A DNA stretch of 64,000 nt from NCBI GenBank assembly GCA_018398585.1, contig JAGTTD010000015.1, forward strand, positions 30,027,478 through 30,091,477, read 5' to 3'. The stretch is from Simmondsia chinensis (lineage: Eukaryota > Streptophyta > Magnoliopsida > Caryophyllales > Simmondsiaceae). Every line of letters starts with the position of its first letter. The first letter of the stretch is position 1. The notes beneath the pieces were generated by a model that worked only from the letters and a program-made list of their open reading frames with translations, made no database searches and had not been told where the DNA came from. The position numbers were made by a program, and so were the translations under genes. This document shows, piece after piece, positions 15,101 to 23,494 of the stretch.

Positions 15101-16615
15101 AAAATATATTATGTTTTTATTTAAATGCGTTTTTATATGTGGGTCAAACACCTATAAAAGCAAAATAAAATGCTTTTTTTTTGTTAAAAGCACATTTTTG
15201 CTCCAAAACAACATGATCAGCCATAGAATAATCTCATCTCAATTCAAGGATTTTGCATTGCCTTTCATCACATTAGAGACACCGTCTGTTTCACTTTAAG
15301 CACCATTCGGGTTACTGTATGACTTTCACTCAACAAATTAAACTCGCGAGATAGTTGGTTCTTGACATGGTTATATAGCTCTTCGAATAAGAGGTTTTGA
15401 GCTCGAATCCTAATAGCTCCTACTTTTGGTGTTAATATAATTTGGAGGGTACAAAATGGGGCTTGTGTATTATCTAGGCTTCAAATCCAATAGCATTCAC
15501 GTGAGGGGGATGTCAGAATATAAAACCATTAAACTTTTGGGATAGCTAGTTCTTAGACAATGCATGTATTGACTCAATCATGTTCACTCTCATAACGAAG
15601 TTCTTGGAAATTATTTTTGCTTTTCAGGTCATATCGAATATGAGAGTATTAATGACCGAAGATTCAAACAACGCCGTCAGTAGCTCTTTCCTCCTAGATG
15701 ATGATTCAAGGTTGGCTGCAATGCCTTCTTTTTTACTTTTGCTTTCTGCAAACTCATTTTGTTGAGAACTTTAAATGTGAGCATAGTTAAAATGCCCCTC
15801 ATTAGAGTTGTGAAAAAAGACCGATATATAAGCCTGGTGAATTAGTCCACCTACTATCATTTGGTTTTAAGATGGACCCTTCGCTGAGTCAAACCTAGCA
15901 CCCCCTTATTTGAACTCTGGCTCATTAGAGCTTTAGAACCTTTGTACTTGGTTTGGTAAGATTTTAGTGTATTCAATGCTCAGCTCGGCTCATTTACCTA
16001 TTCGAGCGATTCGAGCTTGTTATCGAGCCGAATCAAGCTCATAACCGAGGTAAGCTTGCTATTGAGTCGAGCTTGTCACCAAGTTGTTAACTATTCAAGT
16101 CACTATCAAGTTGTTATCAAACCATTTTTGAGCTTATATTGATTGTTAATGAGCTTTTAACAATCCCTTAACGAGCTTTAATTGAGATCTTATCGAGCAC
16201 TGACCAAACTTTTATCAAACTGTTCTCCGACATTACGAGTTGAGCACCCCTTATTCGAACTTGATGTTAAGCTTATCAAGCCTACTCTCAGCTCGATAAG
16301 CTATCAAGTTCTTATAATGAACACAAACGAATTGTAATAGATTTCAAAAGCAAGTAGTTCATCATACATTCTGTTTGCTTACATTCATACTTATATGTAG
16401 ACCTTATATATGCCAACTCCAACGAGTCAAGCCTCGCACCCATGGAATCTTACGCATTTCATAACATTGTCCCTAATTGTTTCATGTCATTATACAGTAT
16501 CCCGTTTTCAGTGGACGACTTGGCAAAATCGACAGATCTCATTAGCATCTCAGACATCGAACCACCCCCACTAATTCGTGAAAACACAGGCTTCAGTTTC
16601 TTACGTGCCGAGTAG
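167..16615 (+). CDS. Class XI myosin heavy chain (5' end missing), 36 exons in window
   Basis: Plant actin-based motor that moves organelles and vesicles along actin filaments. Exons: 167-310, 440-585, 879-1035, 1232-1290, 1971-2130, 2233-2382, 2472-2608, 2693-2839, 2935-3036, 3123-3180, 3259-3360, 4226-4263, 4446-4572, 4656-4826, 5159-5290, 5369-5478, 5575-5635, 6527-6704, 6824-7029, 7110-7229, 7661-7759, 7997-8221, 8786-8925, 9585-9699, 9797-9820, 10578-10832, 11283-11438, 11526-11735, 12229-12351, 13455-13525, 13615-13714, 14208-14264, 14448-14504, 14802-14882, 15628-15710, 16498-16615. All phases join, giving 1472 codons plus TAG. Family members are about 1500-1530 residues, so roughly 45-60 N-terminal residues lie upstream. 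Visible parts: P-loop GESGAGKT (922-945), switch I NNNSSRFG across exons 4/5, switch [10 protein letters not shown] in exon 9, IQ repeats in exons 18-20, coiled coil in exons 21-24, DIL/globular tail in exons 26-36. I see no disabling mutation. The tail resembles the XI-C/E/K group, but the subclass is not certain. Confidence 0.96.
586..878 (+). other. Myosin intron with GC donor, carrying a foldback element
   Basis: Exon 2 ends AG followed by GCAATA rather than GT. The next exon starts after TTGATCAG. Only this junction keeps the reading frame (146 + 157 nt = 101 codons) and the family sequence [12 protein letters not shown]. The only nearby GT (596) would break the frame. GC-AG introns are a known minor class in plants. 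A foldback element occupies most of the intron. Confidence 0.8.
628..836. repeat. Foldback MITE-like element, copy 1
   Basis: About 209 bp inside a myosin intron. The ends are inverted: AGGGCTTGTTTGGTATC on the left, and GATACCAAAAGTCCCT on the right. The interior is also self-complementary and AT-rich (TTTTTGGTTT...AAACCAAAAA). A second good copy lies at 8408-8635 and a decayed one near 14533-14745. No coding capacity. Confidence 0.65.
8408..8635. repeat. Foldback MITE-like element, copy 2
   Basis: This lies in the myosin intron between exons 22 and 23. It starts AAGGCCTGCTCGGTAT and ends GATACCAAACAAGCCCTT, matching the termini of the copy at 628-836. The inner part is again a long AT-rich inverted repeat. 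It carries no gene. Confidence 0.65.
9019..9290. repeat. Interspersed repeat shared with 11829-12175, copy 1
   Basis: This noncoding segment in the intron before exon 24 matches 11829-12175 over about 250 bp. Shared blocks include the stretch around TTCTATTGTTTCTTTGCATA and the phrase TCAAGTGTGAA/TTAAGTGTGAA. It is a non-autonomous repeat of unknown class present in two introns of one gene. Confidence 0.6.
10022..10496. repeat. Intronic repeat with GGATATCC-type motifs and short inverted ends
   Basis: This fills most of the intron before exon 26. The termini look inverted: AGGTGTGGTTAG at 10024 and CTAACCACCACACC at 10481. The interior is full of degenerate short words (GGATATCCG, GGATATGGATATCG, GGGTAGTGGG). 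The open frames across it are by-products of the motif content and have no resemblance to a protein family. Confidence 0.45.
11829..12175. repeat. Interspersed repeat shared with 9019-9290, copy 2
   Basis: The second copy of the repeat at 9019-9290, in the intron between exons 28 and 29, is longer at its right side. It ends with CTAACGGAGCGTTAG, itself a small inverted pair. No coding capacity. Confidence 0.55.
12431..12670 (+). mobile_element. 5S rRNA-headed SINE, full copy in myosin intron
   Basis: The 240 bp insert is flanked by a perfect 19-bp target duplication (12412-12430 and 12671-12689). The first ~105 bp match plant 5S rRNA from CACCGGATCCCAT onward. They include the A-box region (AAGTTAAGCGTGCTTGG), the intermediate element (GGATGGG) and the C box (GTGACCTCCTGGGAAGTCC). 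The second half (CAGGTTGG...GCACTGGGCATG) is the body shared with the RTE LINE 3' ends in this window. It ends in a T-run. It is sense to the myosin gene, between exons 29 and 30. Confidence 0.9.
13770..14160. repeat. Degenerate GAGCTCG/GGCTCG word repeat, island 1
   Basis: This intronic stretch is made of irregularly spaced words such as GAGCTCG, GGCTCGGCT, AAGCTCA and GAGCTTGA in both orientations. There is no fixed period, so it is not a simple tandem array. Similar islands lie at 15977-16310 and 17321-17550. No gene. Confidence 0.6.
14533..14745. repeat. Decayed foldback MITE-like element, copy 3
   Basis: This has the same AT-rich palindromic layout as 628-836 (GTTTCTGTTTGTGAAACTAA on the left, CCAAAAACTACAAAGAG with ATGATACGAA on the right), but the terminal inverted repeats are eroded. 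It lies between myosin exons 33 and 34. Confidence 0.4.
15805..15885 (+). repeat. Fragment of TRIM-like LTR
   Basis: The sequence around TATAAGCCTGGTGAATTAGTC and the following CACCTACTATCATTTGGTTT correspond to the middle of the repeat at 46611-46945. It is a short relic in the last myosin intron. Confidence 0.45.
15977..16310. repeat. Degenerate GAGCTCG word repeat, island 2
   Basis: This island in the last myosin intron is rich in CAGCTCGGCTC, CGAGCTTG, TTATCGAGC and TATCAAG words, with no constant period. It resembles 13770-14160 in composition. Confidence 0.55.
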
Positions 16616-17160
16616 TCAAGAATTTCAGCAAAGCGAGAGAAAACCTTATCATTACTTGTGTCAGCTTATACGATGAAGATTTCAGTACTGGGCTTACACA
16701 AGTACGACGTGATCTTATGGTATCTTCATACCGGTTCTTAGTCTCAGAAAGAGTAGCAAAGACGTACATCAGATTGTTCCTTTCTTAAAAAGCGCTCTTA
16801 ATGTCATTTCTCATCCTGTGGAAAAAGAAAAATGAAATATCGAGGGCGATTCTTACATTTCTTGGGTTTTTTTTTGTAGTCCTTTTTTAAAATTTTTGTT
16901 TTTTTTTTCTCCCTATTTTTCTGTTTATTTGTTGATTAGCTGAAAATTTTTGCCAAAATCTGGGAGAGACCCATTTTCTGTTTTCTTTTTTATTTTTTAT
17001 TATTATTATTTTTTTTCAAAATTGCAAAATTTTCTTTGTATTGTTGTTGTGGTCTAAGCTGTAGAATGGCAAAACTTCATTTGTAATAGTTGCTTGAGCT
17101 CTCATTTATGTGTAAACTTTGGTACATGAGGGGATATTATTTAATACAATGTTTTATTGG
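16616..17160 (+). other. Probable myosin 3' untranslated region
   Basis: This follows the myosin TAG at 16613-16615. It is T-rich, has no open frame, and ends near TTATTTAATACAATG, a plausible poly(A) context. The exact cleavage site cannot be fixed. A pure T-run at about 17190-17215 follows. Confidence 0.5.
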
Positions 17161-17320
17161 ATTAATTTGATTTTTGAGGGTGAAATTGGTTTTTTTTTTT
17201 TTTTTTTTTTTTTTTGGTTGCTGTTTAATCTCCGGATTATTGGAATAATTTCCTTTTCAATTTTGAGGGGTTGGCTTAAATGATAAGTATCTAAATCAAA
17301 CATGTGATATAGAGTGTGCA

Positions 17321-17550
17321 CGAGCAGAGACGAGCTGGTCTGCTTAGTTCAATTAGCTGAACCCAAGTTCTAGTGAGGTTTGAGCCTAATATTAACATAA
17401 TGCAATAGCCTAACTGAGTTGAGCTCGAGCTGGAATGAGCCGAAACAAGACAAGCTTAATTTGAAGCTCGTGGTGAGGTTTAAGATTAACCTAGTAGAGC
17501 CGAACTTGAGCCTAAGCCTATATTGAGCTCAACTTGAGCTTATATACACA
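17321..17550. repeat. Degenerate GAGCTCG word repeat, island 3
   Basis: Third island of the same type, downstream of the myosin gene, with words such as GACGAGCTGG, GAGTTGAGCTCGAGCTGG and TTGAGCTCAACTTGAGC. The rest of 17551-18530 is noncoding and AT-rich. It contains a sequence starting GGGCTCGTTTGGTCAAA at 17820 that looks like the end of another decayed MITE. Confidence 0.5.
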
Positions 17551-18084
17551 TTGGGCTCATGAAGCATTATTAGGCATAAATATTTCTTGAAGCCATCCAC
17601 TGTGGCCAAATTTAACACGTTGCTAATAAGGAAACTTTCGAGTGATCAGTGCATGCAATTCAAGAACTAATTGAGATGCATCTAGGGCTTTGAGCATGAT
17701 GCGCTTCTTGTTACTTCAAGTGTGTCGCTCACCCCAGTCCTTCGTCTTCCTGCCCTTGTCACTGCCCCCAAATGCATTTCTCTCCCCCACTGCTTCCACT
17801 GTGTTTATCCAATTCTTAGGGCTCGTTTGGTCAAATTATGAAAAAAAAAACTGCCTTTGTCTAATTCTCTTCTATCAGTAAGGGTAACTTTGTCTAAAAA
17901 AATTTTAGCTTTTACTTCTACTTCTGTTTCATAGGAGAAGCACTATTTTTCTACTTTTGTTTAAAAGCAAAAATATAATGTATTCTTCTATTTATCAGTA
18001 CTTTTCTTTTCAAGTCAAACATCTTTAAAATCTAAAAAAAGTTTTTTTTTTTTTTTTTTATAAGAACCTCGGTGTTTTTGTCAA

Positions 18085-18165
18085 AGAATCATTTATCCCA
18101 AAAGCTTAAGCTGATGGGTGAATGCCCAAAAATGACTGCATACTTTAACAAATTTTCCAAAATGT
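18085..18165. repeat. AAAAGCTTAAGCT repeat fragment, copy 1
   Basis: CCCAAAAGCTTAAGCTGATGG followed by a CATACTTTAAC stretch. The same arrangement occurs near 18975-19055, in 19140-19262 and, more decayed, at 30945-31080. Noncoding interspersed repeat. Confidence 0.5.
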
Positions 18166-18529
18166 ATTGTCATTCTTGTATATTACAGTCTCAATCTTGA
18201 CAGTGTTTCACCACTGAACAAAAGCCTTACCAGTAACGTAACATATAACGTGGTAAACACTCCATGACCTAGATAATATTCTAGTTGGAAACTTTTTAAT
18301 AGCATTTATAGTTAATTACTTTAAGTTTTTAAGTGACAAATTTGAAGGAATAATCATATGAAATCTTTCAAGTATGTTGTGGTTTGATTTAGTATGTTGA
18401 TAGTAATGCCCTAAGTAATTTTAATGGTAGTTTCACACCATTTTCTTGTCAAATGCCTCAACTTTAATGTAATTTAGGCTCCATTTGGCATGACAGAATA
18501 CAGCTATCTATCAGAAAATGTTTCTTTTT

Positions 18530-18762
18530 GAAATACTGTATGCTTGCTATGTGTTGTTGTTTACGCTTTTACACTTAGATGCTTGTATATGCTTTATAGT
18601 TTATGCTTTCATGCTTCTCAGATTGGGAGTCCTCGACAACAACCTCTCGTTAGGGTAACACCCTGAAGGGGTAAGGCTACGTATATCCCACCCCTTCTAG
18701 ACCCTGCTTATGCGGGAGCCCTTGAGGCACTGGGTCTATTGTTGTTGTTATTGTTGTTGCCC
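18530..18762 (+). mobile_element. 5'-truncated RTE LINE 3' end
   Basis: The 3' UTR-like part (18530-18624) is followed by the shared tail: GGGAGTCCTCGACAACAACC, a paired ACCCTGAAGGGG block, GGCTACGTATATCC, CTTATGCGGGAGCCCTTGAGG and CACTGGG, then a TTG-repeat tail (18739-18758). It resembles the tails of the LINEs at 20540-22042 and 53511-54439. Confidence 0.65.
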
Positions 18763-19019
18763 AGTTTTGAAAACGGTTGTATAAAAGCTAGAGGGGTGAA
18801 AAAGATGGATTTTGTACGTGTTTGGCAGAGCTTTTTTTCATTTAAGTGTTTTTGGCTCAGGAAAGAAAAATATTTTTAAATAGAAGCATAAGTTGTTAAG
18901 TAAAAGTGGAAAAATAGGATAAACGAAGACGTCCTCCCAATCAATTACAGAGTTTTTATCTGTCCTTTGTCAAGGAACCAACTTTCCCAAATGCTTAAGC
19001 TTGTGGGTGAAAGCTCAAG

Positions 19020-19262
19020 AATAGTTTTATACTGTAACATGCCCTCTCACGCTAATGTCAATTGAGCTTGAAGCGTGGATAGTGCATAGGCTTATCTCAT
19101 ACCTTATGCTTAAATTGTTCTTAATATTGAAAGTGAGGGCTGTTAAGATTCGAACTCATGACCTCTAGGTCATCAAGGCTCTGATACCATATTAAGAAAC
19201 CGTCTTACCCAAAAGCTTAAGCTTATAGGTAAAGGCTCAAGATTGATTTTATACTTTAACAT
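19020..19262. repeat. AAAAGCTTAAGCT repeat, longest copy
   Basis: This contains CTCACGCTAATGTCAATTGAG, GATTCGAACTCATGACC, CTCTGATACCATATTAAG and CCCAAAAGCTTAAGCTTATAGG in order. Partial copies lie at 18085-18165, 18975-19055 and 30945-31080. It is a common kind of plant interspersed relic; I cannot assign it to a class. Confidence 0.5.
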
Positions 19263-19438
19263 CCTTCGGATGAAGTAAATTTTTCGCTGATAAAAGATGT
19301 TTTCTTTAAATAATTTGTAATGCTACTATTCATAAGTAAACCATAATAATAGGATAAAGGAAGATGTCCTCCCAATCAATCGTGGCCTAAAACATATATT
19401 TTTATCATTTTATATTTCACCAAACCATCTCGATTAGG

Positions 19439-19457
19439 TGTTGTTGTTTGTTGTTGT
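19439..19457 (+). repeat. TTG-tail-only insertion
   Basis: A 19-bp TGTTGTTG-type stretch lies between two copies of ATCTCGATTAGG (19427-19438 and 19458-19469). It looks like an RTE/SINE insertion truncated so far that only the tail was copied. Confidence 0.5.
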
Positions 19458-19489
19458 ATCTCGATTAGGGTATTTTTTGACTTGAGTAC

Positions 19490-19765
19490 CTACCATTCTT
19501 CCTGGTTTTGATGTTGTGCTCTCATCTCGTAGTCTGATCTTGGCTCTCCTTATCATTTTTTAGTGTCTTTAATCTTCTAGCGTCTGTTGGCCATGCTTGT
19601 ATTTCATTTTGTAATCTTGTTTCCTTTTTTTGATATGTTGTCTGTGTTTGTCCTTTTCTGGTTCCCGTTTCTTTACGGGTGTCTTAAGCATTACTTTGGT
19701 CCAATAGCCTGTCTTGTTTCACAACTTTGTTGCTAATTATCAAAAAAATAAAATAAATAAATAAC
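19490..19765 (+). mobile_element. 5'-truncated L1-type LINE 3' end
   Basis: This is a T-rich 3' UTR ending GCTAATTATCAAAAAAATAAAA. The terminal AATTATCAAAA also closes the L1-like inserts at 23768-24236 and 43650-45091. No coding part is left. Confidence 0.45.
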
Positions 19766-19870
19766 AATATGATGAAAGAAGACTACTTCCTAGTCGAATA
19801 ATACTAAAACGTTTGTATTTTTATCATTTTATCTTTCGTCAAAACTCCACTTCGCTACTCATTATATACG

Positions 19871-20000
19871 GCGAACAACAACAAACCTAGCGCCTGAAAA
19901 GGTTCCCATGAAAGCAAGGTCTAGGGAGGGTGAAATGTATGCAACTTTACTCCTACATAGTGATACCCTGAAGAGAGACTGTTTTTGAAGACTTGAAACC
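19871..20000 (-). mobile_element. Decayed RTE/SINE tail
   Basis: On the minus strand this reads as the shared body (AACAGTCTCTC...ACCCTAG) and ends in TTGTTGTTG. It is diverged and lacks a 5S head and coding sequence. Confidence 0.5.
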
Positions 20001-20154
20001 CTAAAATGCAAAAACAGAACAATATTTATGAAATCAAGTCAAGGTTAATTCAAATAGAGCAGTATCAGATATAAAAGCAACAATAGAGCATTACCGATAG
20101 CGAAAATTAAAACCAAGGGGCATTATAAATTGGCATCGTTGTGATACTCACTCC

Positions 20155-20342
20155 CACCAAAGAGGGCACCAACACGCTGTCACCGGATCCCATGAGAACT
20201 CCAAAGCCGAAGTTAAGCGTGCTTGGATGAGAATAGTACCAGGATGAGTGACCTTCTGGGAAGTCCTCACCCTCAGGTTGGGGGCACTGGAAAACAGCCT
20301 CTCTTCAGGTTAACACCCTGAAGGGGGAAGGCTGTGTACATA

Positions 20343-20379
<37 letters not shown>

Positions 20380-20434
20380 CGTAGGTGGAAGCTCTTAAGG
20401 CACTGGGTATGTTCCTTTTTTTTTTTTTTCTTTT
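20155..20434 (+). mobile_element. 5S rRNA-headed SINE with expanded poly-C tract
   Basis: Full-length family member flanked by a 16-bp duplication, TTGTGATACTCACTCC (20139-20154 and 20435-20450). The 5S head is complete but carries a 6-bp insertion near AAAGCCGAAGTTAAGC and a mutated C box. The CCCCCC stretch of the body has grown to 35 cytosines (20344-20378). It ends in a T-run. Confidence 0.9.
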
Positions 20435-20539
20435 TTGTGATACTCACTCCTAACAGTTATATAGAATAAGATTTTCATAAATTCATATTTTTATGATTTA
20501 TCTTTGAAAGAAAAATCATTTCTGCTACTTATTATACAA

Positions 20540-22042
20540 CAACAGCAACAGTCTCAGTGCCACAGGGTCTCCTGCACGAAGCAGGGTCTGGGGGGGGTGG
20601 ATGTACGCAGCCTTCCCCCTTTCGGGTGGAAGAGAAGTTGTTTCCGAGGACCCCCATCCCGAAGATCGAGTCGTCATGAGAACATTATAACCTATAGACC
20701 AAGGAAGCCACAAAACATCAGCTTAGAACACCGCGTTAAACTAGCAGTATACAATATACCCTACAGAAGGAAACTATAAGGCACACAGTAAAGCAAATAG
20801 TACATGGCCAATAATTGGCGAATAAATCGGGAAGCAACTAAACAACAGATAAGTGCACTACTTTGAGTTATGACTGCCTAGAAATCTTAAACTACCAGTC
20901 ACTCGCTGCACTACTCTACGCTACCACCTCCGCTACCCCTATGCTAGCCCTCCATCGCGCTCTATCTAAGGCCATCTCATCCCTTAGGTTTAGGTGGGTT
21001 AGGTCGTGTCGGATCGTCTCCAGCCAACTTTTCTTTGGCCTGCCCCTCCCTCTTCTGATTAGCATAGTATGTAGTTGTTCGCACCTCCTGACTGGAGCTG
21101 TGGTCAGTCTCCTGCTAACATGTCCAAACTATCTCAAGCGGTGCTCTCTCAATTTATCATCGATCGAGGCTACACCTAATTTACCTCTAATTACATCGTT
21201 CCTAATCCTATCTTTCTTTGTGTGGCCACACATCCAGCGCAGCATCCTCATCTCTGCCACCTTCATCTGCTGTGTTTGATGTAGTTTCATTGGGCGACAC
21301 TCTGCCCTATGCAACATAGCAAGTCTCACTACTGTCAAGTAGTATTTTTCCTTTAGCTTTAACGGGAATTTTCTATCACAAAGCACCTTGGAGGCCATCC
21401 TCCACTTCTGCCAGCCTACGTTAATCCTGTTGTTGACATCCTCGTCAACCTCCTCGTTCTGCTGTATCATGGAGCCCAAGTATCTAAAACTCTCCTTCCT
21501 CGGTACGGTCTCCGATTCTATCTTGACATCCTCTGTACTAGTCGCGGTGGAATAGCCGAATTTGAATTCCAAGTACTCAGTCTTAGATCTGCTAATCCGT
21601 AATCCCTTCGCTTCCAAAGTGCTTCTCCACAATTCCAATTTCTCATTTATGTCCGCTCTGGAGTCCCCCACTAAAACTATGTCATTTGCAAAAAGCATAC
21701 ACCAAGGCACCTCCTCTTGGATGTGTCTAATGAGCTCATCCATGACTAGAATGAACAGAAAGGGACTTAAGGCAGAACCTTGGTGTACCCCAACTGTAAT
21801 AGGGAAAGTGTCTGTCTCCCCTTCCCCTATGAGCACATTAGTATGCACCTCCTCATGCATATCTTGAATGGCCCGGATATATGGCATGGGGATGCCTCTC
21901 CTACCCAAAACCTTCCATAGTACCTTTCTTGGCACTCTATCATATGCTTTCTCCAAATCAATGAAAACCATGTGGAGATCCTTTTGTTTCTCCCTATACT
22001 GCTCTATCGTCCGCCTTAAAAGGTGGATGGCTTCTATTCTGG
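20540..22042 (-). mobile_element. RTE-type LINE, 5'-truncated, reverse transcriptase and C-terminal region
   Basis: The target duplication TACTTATTATACAA (20526-20539, 22043-22056) bounds the insert. On the minus strand it encodes RT motifs from AIHLLRRTIEQYREKQ through DLEKAYDRVPR, HQGSALSPFLF and LRISRSKTEYLEF to the RTE C-terminal part (ASIDDKLREHRLR). The YADD-type catalytic box reads FAND, so one catalytic aspartate is lost. A TAG replaces the Trp expected in RLRWFGH, after which the frame continues. The 3' end (20540-20670) is the SINE-like body with a CAA/TTG tail. The long open frame extends past 22042 only by chance, into flank and a SINE. Confidence 0.9.
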
Positions 22043-22084
22043 TACTTATTATACAATTAAATAATAAAAATAGTGTCAAATAAG

Positions 22085-22260
22085 GATGAGTGACCTCTTG
22101 CGAAGTCCTCGTGTTACCAACCCCATAAGGTTGGGGGTCCTTAGAAACAGCCTCTCGGCTGGGTTTCACCCTGAATGGGTAAGGCTGCGTACATCCACTC
22201 CTCCTAGACCCCACTTATGCGGGAGCCTTTGAGGCACTGGATCTATTATTGTTGTTGTTG
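22085..22260 (+). mobile_element. 5'-truncated 5S-headed SINE with LINE-type TTG tail
   Basis: A perfect 14-bp duplication TAGTGTCAAATAAG (22071-22084, 22261-22274) flanks this insert. It begins inside the 5S C-box region (GGATGAGTGACCTCTTGCG) and keeps GTCCTCGTGTTACC, close to the genuine 5S 3' end. The shared body and a TTATTGTTGTTGTTG tail follow. It sits next to the 5' end of the LINE at 20540-22042. Confidence 0.85.
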
Positions 22261-22274
22261 TAGTGTCAAATAAG

Positions 22275-23240
22275 ACTTTCTCCCACTCAAAGAGTGCCAA
22301 AAGAGTTCATATTTTTTTTTGTCATTTTTTCTTCCAAATGTTAGGAAACGCAATGACTAAACAACGAAAAATTCAACGAGAAAAATAAATAACAACCCAC
22401 AGATTTACGTAGTTTGACCAAAATTACCTACGTCCATGAAGTTGCAGGTAGAATTTTATTTCTTGGATTGTTACAGAGAGTTTTCTTCAATTTGCTTTAC
22501 ACTCTCAAACCCTAAAATCGGGTATAAATAGGCGCATCACATGAAATCCTTGTTTCAACTGAGATCTCAAAATATGGGCTTGAACCTAGATCTGGGCTCA
22601 AATTGAGGCCCAAAAATTTTTTCCGAGGGCCCTTACAGTATGAAACCAGGCTCCACACAATGTAACCGAACACCAAATAAAAAGTCTCTTATGATATTTA
22701 TATCATCTCAAGTCTTAGCTTCATGAATGGTAGGAGTACAAGTTTATTTTACGTCAACTTAAATTCAAGATCTCATTTCTAAAGGTTGAGTTGAGCCCGG
22801 CTTAGTCCGAGTTTATCGTAAATCGAAAATGACCTAAATTCAAACAGGTATACTCGAACCCGATCCAAATGACTTGAATGCCCCCTTTTGATACATCCTT
22901 TCTCTTTCTCACTAGTTCGAGCTTTCCCAACATGCCAAAATAAATAAATAAAGCTATATTTCTTTTAAATGGTAAGAACAGGCAGCCTTAGGGTCGCCCT
23001 CTACGTACAGGGAACCTTAAGGCATCAGCACGAATGAGAGAAAAGAGGACTATGTACGATGGATGCTCCCATACAGAGATGCCAAAGGCCCCATGCCTCA
23101 ATTTCGCTATCTAATATGGCAATCTATTGGCTTCCCCGCAGCAGTAATTGAAGGAAATCTAGACACGCTTCTTGTTAATCAAACAAATGTCATTCGACAG
23201 ATTTAGGATGTCTATTGGAACCACGCGCAAATCCAAAATC
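22275..23240. other. Noncoding intergenic stretch, possible LTR fragment
   Basis: No gene seen. 22370-22560 (ATTTACGTAGTTTGACC..., TATAAATAGGCGC) has the look of an LTR or leader fragment, but no partner LTR was found. 22740-22880 carries degenerate words such as CCGAGTT, ATGACCT and TCGAACCCG, like those at 42893-43507. Confidence 0.3.
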
Positions 23241-23287
<47 letters not shown>

Positions 23288-23292
23288 ACATG
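23241..23292. repeat. AT/GTAT microsatellite
   Basis: A run of about 15 AT units is followed by GTATGTATGTATACATGCATG. Confidence 0.9.
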
Positions 23293-23294
23293 CA

Positions 23295-23422
23295 TGAGGG
23301 TTCTCGGAAGCAGCCTCTCTTCAGGGTAGCACCCTAAAGGGGGAAGACTGCGTACATCCACCCCCCAAGGCCTTGCTTAGGCGGGAGTCCCTTGAAGCAC
23401 TGAGAATGTTGCTTTGCTTTTT
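23295..23422 (+). mobile_element. Headless SINE/RTE tail
   Basis: This has the shared body only (GGTTCTCGGAAGCAGCCTCTC ... TTGAAGCACTGAGAATGTTG), lies between two GTATGTATG-like stretches and ends in a short T-rich tail. No 5S head. Confidence 0.65.
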
Positions 23423-23494
23423 ATGTATGTATGCAACATATATATTAAAAAAATAATTTAACTATAAAAATAAATATAACTAATTATTTTTAGG

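Noticed and set aside
20155..20434. Cassandra-type TRIM (5S in LTR)
   Set aside because: No paired LTRs, no 5-bp duplication; instead 13-21 bp duplications and a LINE-like 3' block.
20863..21279. Plus-strand 138-codon frame over the LINE
   Set aside because: Antisense shadow of the RTE C-terminal region; the same shadow occurs over the other LINE copies.
22043..22214. N-terminal extension of the LINE reading frame (MGSRRSGCTQ...)
   Set aside because: The region beyond 22042 is outside the LINE target duplication and belongs to flank and to a SINE read in antisense.
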